NCBI GenBank assembly: GCA_030761205.1
Contig: JAULJL010000017.1
Location: 5,962,001-6,026,000, forward strand
DNA length: 64,000 nucleotides
Direction: 5' to 3'
Source: Fremontodendron californicum
Taxonomy: Eukaryota; Streptophyta; Magnoliopsida; Malvales; Malvaceae
Position 1 is the first letter of the stretch; each line of letters begins with the position of its first letter. Below the pieces are notes generated by a model. It made no database searches. It saw only the letters and a list, made by a program, of their open reading frames with translations, and was not told the DNA's origin. This document shows positions 37,401 through 49,400 of the stretch, piece by piece. The position numbers and the translations under genes were made by a program.

Positions 37401-40400
37401 AACAAACAAAAAACACAATAAAAAAAATGTGTGTGAAAGACATGGCAAATTGAAAGCCAAAAGCAAGGAAGAAAAAGAGCAAAATCAAAAAGAAAGAAAT
37501 GTCCAAGAAGAGACACATGCTTCAAAGAAAATCCTCTTCAAGAAAGGATCCTTGATCTGATTACCCTCAAACACATATTTTGGGCCTATTTATCCTTTCT
37601 TTCTGAATCCTGAGCCATGGCCTACATTACGTGCTTTAAAAGTCCATTTTGATCAAGCATGAATGTTTAATTTGAAGGGTTTTCCTCAGATTTTATCCCA
37701 TCTTATCAGATTCTCATTTCACTAAGGAAGAATTTAGAATTCTCAAGTGCATGGTAAAAAAAAAAGAGAAAAATTGAAAAGAATGGGACTCTAGGGCGAA
37801 AACCCAAAAAAACGGGCGGTCTAGAGTAGAATGGGAATTTTCGATGCCATCGATGATAGTGCCGATACCCCAAAAGAAAAGATCTTATTAAAGGAGTGGT
37901 CATCGAGGAACATCTAGGAATTCCTAAACCCCCCAAATTGTCAGCTCTCATTCGGAGGATTGTCTTCAAAAACTGAAACTTTGTTCCCAAGATTAAACTT
38001 TCCGGTTTAAACATCCCAGCCAATCTTGATGCTTGACAAAATGCCTTGATATGGAAACTAAAAGAATGTTGAATTTGTTTGGTTCTCAATGAATTCATGA
38101 TTTATAAAACCTGTTCCATTTGTGAGCCTAGAAGGGATATACATTTTTGTCATGAAGTTTTCCTGGAAAAGCCAGAATCTTGTTATACCAAGCCTTGCCA
38201 ATCCAGTTGAAAAAACCCAGATTGATACTTAGAGAAATTTCTAACAATGATCATCAGTCTTCAAAAGATTTGTACATCACACATTGAGGGGTTAATATTT
38301 TTTGTTCAGAAGTTTTCAAAATGCGAAAACAAATAAAAAGATTTTTTTGAAATACCCATTTTGATGTTGGCATGAGACAAGGATTTTTCTAACTCAAAGG
38401 TGTAGAACTGCCAGGATAGGTCTTGACTTCCAGATATGAGAAGAAGAAATAGAACCCGGTTCAGATCTCTGTTGATGAAAGTTTGAAAAACTGTTGGGGC
38501 AAAGAGAATAGCCAAAATGAATTGAAGATATACTTTGATTTGAAGAGGAAAAATGAATTTGAAAGGCTAAGCCAAAGTCTAGAAAAACAGCCGGGGGCAC
38601 TTGCATCACTCATGAGCACTCATCTCTTTATCGAGCTTTTGCATCTGCACAGTGTCGGCAAGCATTTGCATCATTCATGGGTATTTGCATTGGCATTATT
38701 CCATAAGCATCTGTATTTTACCTTTACATTTACATTCTTCATGGAATTCGTATTTGTGTCATCTCAAGCAATTGCATCATTTCTAGAATCATTGCATTTT
38801 CATTACTGTGTGGTAATTGTAGTTACACCATTCATAAACCAGTTACATGAACACAATTAGTAGGGGCATCTGCATCATGAAACATGGGCATCAATCCAAG
38901 TCATTTACATTTGCATTAAAGACATTTGCACCAGTTTAAGTCATTTCGTGTCTTATTCAACACCTGCATCTGCATCAAAAAGCATTCGCATCTTCTCAAA
39001 ATCGTTAGGGTAATTTTCAACAATTCTTCAAAGAACATTTTTAAGACCTCCGGGCATAATTTTTCAAATCACAGGTAAGACCTCCGGGCAATATCTTTAA
39101 GACCTCCGGGCAACATCTTTAAGACCTCCGGGCATAACTTTTTTCAGGGGTAAGGCCTCCTGGCACTATTCTTAAGACCTCCGGGCATCATTTTTAAAGT
39201 CGCATACAGCGCATTTTTTCCAAATTATGGGTAAGGCCTCCGGGCACCATTCTTAAGACCTCCGGGCATCATTTTTAAAGTCGCATACAGCGCATTTCTT
39301 CCAAATCACGGGTAAGGCCTCCGGGCACCATTCTTAAGACCTCCGGGCATCATTTTTAAAGTCGCATACAGCGCATTTCTTCCAAATTATGGGTAAGGCC
39401 TCCGGGCACCATTCTTAAGACCTCCGGGCATCATTTTTAAAGTCGCATACAGCGCATTTCTTCCAAATCACGGGTAAGGCCTCCGGGCACCATTCTTAAG
39501 ACCTCCGGGCATCATTTTTAAAGTCGCGTACAGCGCATTTCTTCCAAATTATGGGCAAGGCCTCCGGGCACCATTCTTAAGACCTCCGGGCATCATTTTT
39601 AAAGTCGCATACAGCGCATTTCTTCCAAATTATGGGTAAGGCCTCCGGGCACCATTCTTAAGACCTCCGGGCATCATTTTTAAAGTCGCATACAGCGCAT
39701 TTCTTCCAAATCACGGGTAAGGCCTCCGGGCACCATTCTTAAAACCTCCGGGCATCGTTTTTAAAGTCGCATACAGCGCATTTTTTTCAAATCACAGGTA
39801 AGACCTCCGGGCACCAATTTTTAAGACCTCCGGGCACCATTTTAAGACCTCCGGGCATAATTTTTCAAATCACAGGTAAGACCTCCGGGCAACATCTTTA
39901 AGACCTTCGGGCATAACTCTTTTTTTCAGGGGTAAGGCCTATGGGCACCATTTTTAAGACCTCCGGGCATAATTTTTCAAATCACAGGTAAGACCTCCGG
40001 GCACCAATTTTTAAGACCTCCGGGCACCATTTTAAGACCTCCGGGCATAATTTTTCAAATCACAGGTAAGACCTCCGGGCAACATCTTTAAGACCTTCGG
40101 GCATAACTCTTTTTTTCAGGGGTAAGGCCTATGGGCACCATTTTTAAGACCTCCGGGCATAATTTTTCAAATCACAGGTAAGACCTCCGGGCAACATCTT
40201 TAAGACCTCCGGGCATTATTTTTTTTAGGGGTAAGACCTCCGGGCATAATTTTTTTCAAATCATAGGTAAGACCTCTGGGCAACATCTTTAAGACCTCCG
40301 GGCATAACTTTTTTCAGGGATAAGACCTCCGGGCACCAATTTTTAAGACCTCCGGGCATAATTTTTCAAATCACAGGTAAGACCTCCGGGCAATATCTTT

Positions 40401-43400
40401 AAGACCTCCGGGCATAACTTTTTTCAGGGGTAAGACCTCCGGGCATAACTTTTTTCAGGGGTAAGACCTCCGGGCACCAATTTTTAAGACCTCCGGGCAC
40501 CATTTTAAGACCTTCGGGCACCAATTTTAAAGCCCTTCGAGCATAAATTTTTCTTTTGAAATCGAATTCATTCCCTTAAGACGAATCGAGCCTTGTTTAG
40601 GCAGGGAATTCAATTTAAGGACAAAATCTTCAATTTATTGTTTTTAAAAAAAAAATGAAAAAAGAGAAAAATAGAAAAAAAATAAAAAAAATAAAAAAAA
40701 ATAAAAAAAAAGAAGGAAAAAAGAAAAAAGAAAAAAAGAAGAAAGAAGAAAAAAAATGAAAAATAGAAAATGAAAAAAATTAAAATGAAAAAGAAACCCC
40801 TTTCCCTTTCCTTCACATGTGATGTCACTGACCGTACAAAATTAGTGTCGGTTTATCTTTGCCTGATTCCTGATTCTCAGCAATAGCCAAAGAGGGGCAG
40901 CTGTAGACACCTAATTTTGTCCGGACCACTAAACAGGTATATTTTCTTCCCATATTGATGTTCCCAAGTGTAAAAAGACTGTTTTCATCCTGCAGGTGGT
41001 ACTCCGAGACTTAGTTTAAGAGGGCGAGCACAAAAAGTCAAACTTGAAAAAAAGTCAACCCCGAAAAAGTCAACCCCAGAAAGTCAACTACTGAAAAAGT
41101 CAACCCACTTTCAAAATCAAGATTTTAAGTTCAATTGAAAAATGACGAAAGAATTTTGATAATCCGAGGTCTACATTGAAAGATATGGAGTTCGGAAGTT
41201 GGGATTTGGAGATTCAGTAGAAAGGAAACCCTAATCCGAGAAATTTGGGGAAAAGTGCTTAAACGATCAAACTGGTCGAAATTGAAGGTTCCAAATGAAA
41301 GATAAGCACTGACTACGGGTAATGGAGAAGTCACTTGCAAGAAAAACCGAAAAAAAAGTCAATCCGGGAGAAAACCGAGAATTAGGGTTTTTAGTGGATT
41401 TCGGTGAAATCGGGAAGAATCACAGAAATGGCCCGACTTGGTAAGACCAAAGCCCCCAATGGATGAGGAATGATTAAAAAGGATGGCCCAAGGCTCAGAT
41501 TGAAGAAAATCTGAAAATCGGACTTGTTTTGAGCAAAACCGGGTTTCGGAGGTTAAAGGGTAAAATTGGAAAAATTTGGGAAAAATAGCAAATGGACTCC
41601 GAAAATTATGGAAAATTTGTCAATCTCATTCTTAAATCATTTGAAAGAGATTGGCGAAAGAAAATCTTGATTCCGAGTTCGTTTGCAAAATGGCCAAATC
41701 CCGGGCTTCTTATGCAGTAATTCAAAAAGATAAATCCCGGAAAAATAGCAAATGGACTCCAAAAATTCTGAAATTTGGCAAATCTCATTTTTAAATTATT
41801 TGGAAGAGATTAGCGAAAGAAAATCTTGATTCCGAGTTCGTTTGCAAAATGGCCAAATCCCGGGCCTCCTATGCAGTAATTCAAGCCGATAAATCCCGAA
41901 AAAATACCAAACGAGCTCCAAAAATTATGAAAACTTCCAGATCACACTTTTTAATTATTTTGAAGATTTTGGTGAAGAAAAATCTTGATTTGGAGCTCGT
42001 TTAAAAAATTGTAAAAAGTAGGGGCATAAAAGGACATTTTGGGAAGAAAAAATCCAAATAAATAGCAAACGGACTCGGATAATTTTGAAAACTTCCAGAA
42101 CTCAATATTTTATTATTTTGGAAGTATTAAAAAAAGAAAAATTGAATTTGGAGTCCGTTTGATATTTACTTGCATCCGAGGGGCAAAATGGTCATTTCAC
42201 CCAAGCAACCGAAAAGGGCTTTTTTGGCCCTTCAAAAAATCAGAGTTGGGCTGGAAAAGAGAAGTGCTGGCATGCCCAAGCCCAAAGGAAGGAGGAAGCT
42301 TATGATCTTTTTCAATCAAGTGGTTAAAAATCAAGAGTTAGTTAACCATTCTCTTTGATCAAGCCATGGTGATTAAACCACATAGGTTAAGAAAGATGTC
42401 AACATTATTTTTGCATAGCTGTAATTTGAGAGGGCTGAGATGCTAATCTAAAGGTGGTAATTTCATGACTTTTCATCTTGAATTATTGTCCATTTGATGG
42501 AAATTAGGTTACACAAAAATGACAACATCTTGGAGGCTATATAACCATGCATTAAGGCTAGCCCTAAGGGAAGGGAGGCAGATTTTGGTTTCTTCTTTTC
42601 CATTTTGGCTGTTTTCTCTTAGTTTTTCTTAGTTTTTATCTTCTTGGTTGAGAGCAAAAAAAGAAAAGTTTAGAAAAAAAGGAAAGTTTGAAGAGAAAAG
42701 CTTGAAATATTAGCTTCTTGAGGTTGCTCTTGAGCACCAACTCTTGCACTTTCATTTTCTATTCTTGATTTTTGCTATTTTAATCTCTACTTGGTGAGTT
42801 TTCATTTTAAAATAATGTTTCTTGTTCTTCCTTCATTTCCTTTCTTAAGTTATTTTTTTTACATTTTTTTTTACAATAAACTCACCATGGCCAAATGGCC
42901 TACATTATTTATTTTAAGTTGTTGTTTCAATTCATTTTACCATATTGTTTATGCTATTTTCTTTGTTTTTGATGTTTTAAGTGTTATGTTATTTCATGTT
43001 CTTAAGTTATATTTAATTTGGTTGCTTTGTTTGTTGCCATTTATGTCTTAGATATCATGTTTTTGCATTTTTAATTTTCTGTTTTCATGTTGTTTAAATT
43101 TGAGCATGTTTTAGAGTTAGCATATTAAGTGTTTGTGAAAATGCTTGTGTGATTCTTTGCATGATTCTTGTTTTATATCTTAGTGAGCATGTTTTAGATT
43201 TGGTATATTAGGTGTTTGTGAAAATGCTTGTGTGATTTTTGTGTTATGACTTAGTTTTTCATGCTAGCATACCAAGTGTTTGTGAAAATGCCATGCTTGT
43301 TGGAGCTTGAGGCCATTTGGCTACTCCATATGTTTTGCATTGTGTGTTGTATTTTTGTCATGCTAGTTGTTAGGTTTTTGCATTTGCATGATATTTGGTT

Positions 43401-46400
43401 GGATTTTTGAATTAAGCATGCCTTGTGTTTGTGAAAATGCCATGCATATCTTAGGTCTAGGTTGCATTTATTGCCATGCAAGTTCATGTTAGGTCTAGGC
43501 CATATTATTTATGTCATGCATTTTCCTTATATTTAGTTTTAAATCCATGCATTTCATGCATTATGTTTGCTGCATTATTTCATGCATTTCATGTTCATAC
43601 CACTTGAATAATGACTTGAGCCAATTGATGGTTCAAAGTCATGCTCTCTTGAGCACACTTGTGGAAAATTAAGTTTGTCAAGTTGATTATTCTACCTTTG
43701 TGATTTTTTTTACTTAGCCATTTTTTATCTAACTTTCAAAAAGTCCTAGCTACTGCTTTCAAGTCATTTTATGAGTTTCAAATATTTTTACTTTGATTTT
43801 TAAATGATTTTATCAAAGACAAAAAAATGTGCTGGCAAAGCAGTTTTTTTCTCCTCCAAAAACTCGTACATCTCTGATTTTTCTGGGAATTCATCTTTGA
43901 TCAGAAAATTAAGCCGATTTTTTATCGTGTAGTTTTACATGTCCTGAGTCTCCAGTAATTTTTTCAGAATTTTTGGAATTTTTAGAAATAGGGTAAAAAA
44001 TCGTGGATTAAAACTGGACAGTGGAGTCAGAATTGAATTTAAAGAAAAACAAAGCAGTTTTTTCTCCTCCAAAAACTCGTACATCTCTGATTTTTCTGGG
44101 AATTCATTTTTGATCAGAAAATTAAGCCGATTTTTTATCGTGTAGTTTTACATGTCCTGAGTCTCCAGTAATTTTTTCAGAAGTTTTGGAATTTTTAAAA
44201 ATAGGGTAAAAAATCGTGGATTAAAACTGGACAGTGGAGTCAGAATTGAATTTAAAGAAAAACAAAGCAGTTTTTTTTTCTCCTCCAAAAACTCATATAT
44301 CTCTGATTTTTCTGGGAATTCATCTTTGATTCAAAAATTAAGCCGATTTTTTCTCGTATAGTTTTACATGTCCTGAGTCTCCAGTATTTTTTTCAGAATT
44401 TTTGGAATTTTTAAAAATAGGGTAAAATATCGTGGATTAAAACTGGACAGTGGAGTCAGAATTGAATTTAAAGAGAAACCATTTTTCTGTTTTGGTTAAT
44501 TTACTTAGAGTGGGCTGATTAGGAGGGTTAGCTACTGACTTAGGGTAGTTTCTAAGCCTTTTTAAACTCTAAAAATGGTTTTTCAAGTCTCGGGTTAAGG
44601 GTAGTCAAGTCCGGATTTTTAAACTTAGGAAATTAGAGCCATTTAAAAAAAATTTAGCCCAGTTTTTATTCAAGCTTCTCAAAATTGTTTTCAAACAATC
44701 ACAAAGTATTTTGGTTTTAGAATATTTAATTTGACATATTTTCCTAAGGTAGCCGGATATCTTTTTAGATATACGGATTTCCTTAATTAAAGGAAAAAAT
44801 ACATTTCATGCATTGCATTTTTATTTTTATGCATATTATATGATAGCATTATTTTATTCCATGTCATTTAAATTATATGCCATATCATTCATGTTTGCCA
44901 TGTCATTTAGGTTGCATTATGTTATTTAGATTTTGCTATGTCATTTTATTTATGTCATGCATATACATATTCATTTATTTTAAATGTTTTCAAAAAGATA
45001 ATGGTTTTCAATAAAAAATATAAAGATATTCCCGAGTTAAAATAATTCATGAGTTCTCTACCGGGTTTGCTGGAGGGAATATCATCAATTATCATTAATA
45101 AAGGAATATCTTTCTTTCAAAAAAGAGAATGATTCGGAAAGTTTTCCAAAACTAATAAAAATTTATATATTTTGCCACGTTTGTTGGGGAATATAGGAAA
45201 ATTTTGAATTTATAAATTCCGGATCATTTTCAATAAAAAATGGAATTATTTTTTTTAAATTGGGAATTAACTTGAAATACTAAATTTAAAACCAACTTTT
45301 ACCGAGACTTGAGATAACACACGATTAATAAGGTACCGATTTATACGGGCGTTGTGGGGGTGCTAATCCTTCCCTGCACGTAACCGACTCCCGAACCCGC
45401 TTCTTTGATTTCTCTGGTTTAAAACGCAGACTTGAAATTGGTTTTTAAAATGTTTTAATTAATTTTTAAAATATTTTATAAAACCGGTTTTAATAGGTGG
45501 CCGATCACACCTAGCTAAAAAAGATTGGTGGCGACTCCATGTCTTTTAAGGTCATTTTCAAAACCTTCATTTTTTTAGAGGAATTAAGTCGACTTTTCCT
45601 CGGTTTTTTTTAATGTCACGCCTAACGAATACTAAAGTCTTGCGATGAGACGTCGTTATTTTTTTTTTTAGGTTGCGACATATGTAATTTGGTGTTTTTC
45701 ACAAGTTTCTTTGAGTGATTTCAGATTACTAGAATTAAGGTCAAATCCAGTTCAGTTCCAGTTCCGACACCTTTTGCCATATCAGCTATATCTCGAGTTT
45801 CACTGAAGCAATAAGGCTGCAATTTGTTGCCGTGCAAAGCTAAGAGGCATATCTATCTTTTTCATGTTTTACACTTCTTGAAAAGGAGTCGTTTTCCCTA
45901 GCGAAATCGACCATCAAGTTGGCTGATGTGCAATGACGTCTGTGCTGACCTGTTTTCGTATTTTGCCCATATCTGCTTATCCACATCAGCAAATGAGCTG
46001 ATTCCAACGGCTATGGATCCGTAACTGATAGGGGAACCTTTTTCTAGAAGACCATGTGATCAGATCAGGCCTCCAACATTGACAAAATCGACCATCAAGT
46101 TGGCTGATCAAAATTGTCATACAATGTGACGAAAATTGTTAGAAAAATGCACCCACCTATTATACCTACCTTTGAAATTTGTAAAGCTTGTCTCTTGTCA
46201 TTTAGCCCTCCAAAATGTGTATAAATAGAGGGCCTTGGATGATTGTAGAGGATCATATTGTACATTGGTAGGATATTAGCCATTGTAATAAAATTCTCTA
46301 AGTTTTCTTCTTCTTTCTTTTCTCTAGTTTTCTTTTTCTTTATTTTCTTCTTCTTCTTTCTTTCTTTTATTTCCTTCTTAGATTCTCTTTAATTTTATGT

Positions 46401-49400
46401 TTATGTTTACAATACCTATGCTAGGTTAAACTTTTATTTGGTTAAGGGTGATTTCAAAGCCCTAGACATGTTTTATAATTGATTTTCAGATTCTATCTAT
46501 CATTAATTTTCTATCAAAGTTGCTTATGTTCTTCTACAAGAATTGTTCATGATGTTGTCTTGATTTATTTAGGTGTACAACTAGATAGATCTTGATAATT
46601 ATCTATTGCTAGTCTAGGAGTCTTGATCCGTGTAATTGTCTTGATTTCCTATTCATAAGTGGCAATTTGTGATTAATGATTATGGTCAAGTTTTCAATAA
46701 TTGCAAAGTGGAACATAACCTAAGTTGAACAATCCGAGCTTATGTGTTTGTTGCTTAGATCAACCTATCTTTCTCATCATAAAGCTGCCATTAAATTGAA
46801 TTTAGAGAGCTTATTCTAGGTTGTTTAATGGTTAGAGATTAAATAGAGAGCTTGTTCTATTTAACGACAAACTAAGGAAAGATTGGGATAACAGAGCTTG
46901 TTGTTATCTACGGTTGTTAACTTTGATAGTTGGTTGATATTGATAGATCTGAAATTGATTCTTAATGATGTCTAGTGGTGCAGAATGAAACCTTAACCAT
47001 ATTTTTCATATTTGATTCTTCTTACTTACTTGTTTTCTTACTTTTCTAGTTTGCTTATTTTTAAAAGTATATTTATTTTTATTGGCTGGTTATACCGCCT
47101 AATTTGTATATTAACTTTGTTTTATTTTTATTGGCTGGTTATACCGCCTAATTTAGTATATATATTTTTATTGGCTGGTTATACCGCCTAATTTAGTATA
47201 TATATTTTTATTGGCTGGTTATACCGCCTTGCATCTTATTCTTATTATTTACTTTAGTTTAAATCTGGCTTCAAAAACCCCTTTTCTTTTATTGTTTTCT
47301 TTGAACGTAAGTTATAAACTAATAACTCATAGATTAAAACCCAATCCCTGAGGACTCGACCCTTGCTAATCATTATACTTACAATTGATCTTTTTAGTGC
47401 AAGGTTAAATAAGATACACTCTTTTGGGTGCATCAAATTTTTGGCGCCGTTGCCGGGGATTGCTTTCTTTAGTTTATTTGTTACTTGGTTTATTCTTATT
47501 TTCAGTTCTAATTAGTTTTATTTTCTTGTACATAGAAGTTTTTCTTATCAAATTTTCAAAAAAAATAAAAATAAAAAATAAAAAAACGATGGAATTGAGC
47601 AATCTAACACTTGAAGAGTTGGTGGCATACATGAACATGGAGAATCAACAAGCCAATCTCACCTCCCCAGTTCAACAATTGGCCATGGGAGGATGTCAAG
47701 GCCATCAAGTGTTCCAAGACCAACAGTATGATCATTACTCAAACACTTACCATGAGGGATGGTGGGATCATACTAATTATGGCTACTCGAAAAATTACCA
47801 AGAAGTAGATCCTTATGCCAATTACACTAATCCATCTAGCTTCAATCAATCATGGTCTCAAGAACCAGATCTTTTTCAACCACCACATATGACTCAAAAC
47901 TCAGGTACTTCTTTAGAAGATCTTGTACATTCTCTTGTTACTGATACTTTGCAATTTCAACAGGAAACAAGGGCAAGCATCCAGAGTTTGGAAAGGCAAA
48001 TGAGCCTATTGGCTAGTAGTATGGTGGGATGGGTAGCACAAAGATCTGAAGAACTCCCAGCCCAAACGATGATTAACTCAAAAGAGAATGCTACTATTGT
48101 GACCTTGAAGAATGAGGAACAAGATGAGGATGAGACAAAATTAGAGATGGATTCTATTCTTGAGGATAATGAAGCCAATGATCCAAATAAGAGTATTTCG
48201 GCACCTGAGGTAACGTTTAAGATTCCAATTTTTACTAATGTTTTTTCTCCACCTTTCCCTAGTAGATTCGCAAAGTTCAAAGAGGAGGAACATGAACAAA
48301 ACATGCTGGAAACCTTAAACAGTTTGTTTGTGGATGTCATTCAACAAGTACCAAAAGATGCACCATTCCTCGATGAGATATGCACCACCAATGATGATGG
48401 AATAATACTTGTAATGGAGAATGCATCCACTGTTGTGCAAAGAAAGCTTCCTCTCAAACGCATAAATTTGGGAAATTTCATGTATGAGCCTGACAAGCCT
48501 AAAAAGCCAAGAAGGGGTGTTGGTTAGATTCAAAACACTAACTCAAGTGTTAATTGGGAAGGCAGCCCAGTTAAAGATGAAATTGCCAACCTTCCATATT
48601 CAGATTTGCTTTCTCTTTCTTTTCCTTTTTCTTTTATTATTTTTATTGTTTTTATTTTTATTTCTTATGTTTCTTTGTTAATTGTGTTTACTGTTTTTAA
48701 GTTCATTTAGGCTGCATAAGTTTCTTTTGTTTAATAGTTCTTTTCTCTTACATATAATTCTTGCATTGGGGGATAATAGCATTACATTAATGACAATGTA
48801 AGAATTATGTTTGGGGGGAAGAATTTAGGATTTTATTTAGAGTGTTTTGTTTTTGAGTTTTTTTATGCTGTTTTTCTTTCTGATCCTTGTTTTGAAAATA
48901 ACTAGATGTAAATATAATTTTTATTTTTTTTAACCCCGGTTAAATGGCGGATAACGGTACTCCGTGATTATTTAAATCGGTTCCATCAGCTACCCACAAA
49001 ACTGATATTGTATATAAATTTCTCTTCCAATTTCTCTTTCAATTTTTTTCATTTTTTTTTCAGGATGGATGATATTCTCACAAGATTGCAGAAACGATTT
49101 CCTCCTTTTCCTCGAAATATTTTACTGAAGCTTTACCAAGTTCGATTTGAAAGATTAAGAATGCTTATGCACAAAGGGATTCATGAAGACATACGTTGGA
49201 TAATTGAAGCCAAGGTACGTGAAGATGAATATCTTCCTGTTTTGCATTTACCAGGTACAGGTAGAAGCACTTTTGCAAAGAAGCGACGAGCAAAGCGCAT
49301 GAGTTCAAATTGCCACAAATGTGCACGATGGACGTGTAACGGTAAATGTCGTTCTATTGGGATTCCGTCCTCTAATCGAGATGATAAAATTGAATTCATT

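Larger units (their letters stand above)
26591..45680 (+). mobile_element. Inner Tat/Ogre-like non-autonomous LTR element (19.1 kb)
   Basis: Flanked by the 5-bp duplication TATGT (26586-26590 and 45681-45685). The LTRs begin TGTAGACACC and end TTGCGACA: 26591-31367 (4777 bp) and 40902-45680 (4779 bp). The internal region of 9.5 kb holds a primer-binding site, two gag-like coding units (32919-33868 and 34699-36114), long non-coding spacers, a tandem array (39041-40540) and an A/G-rich tract before the 3' LTR. No protease, reverse transcriptase, RNase H or integrase motif was found. Gag with C-x2-H-x5-H-x4-C knuckles, very long LTRs and tandem repeats near the 3' end point to the Tat/Ogre branch. 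The layout resembles gag-only elements described in plants as TR-GAG. Confidence 0.9.

Noticed and set aside
37271..37525. Phe- and Leu-rich minus-strand frames resembling membrane proteins
   Set aside because: They are the complement of a purine-rich stretch in non-coding retrotransposon DNA. The same applies at 40610-40828.
39041..40540. Regular repeat-spacer look resembling a CRISPR array
   Set aside because: The units are contiguous tandem repeats, not unique spacers, in a plant retrotransposon next to its 3' LTR, with no cas genes.
34699..40901. Search for a hidden pol in the inner element
   Set aside because: No D-T/S-G, F/Y-x-D-D, or HHCC/DDE-type motifs in any frame with length; the region is non-coding and repetitive.
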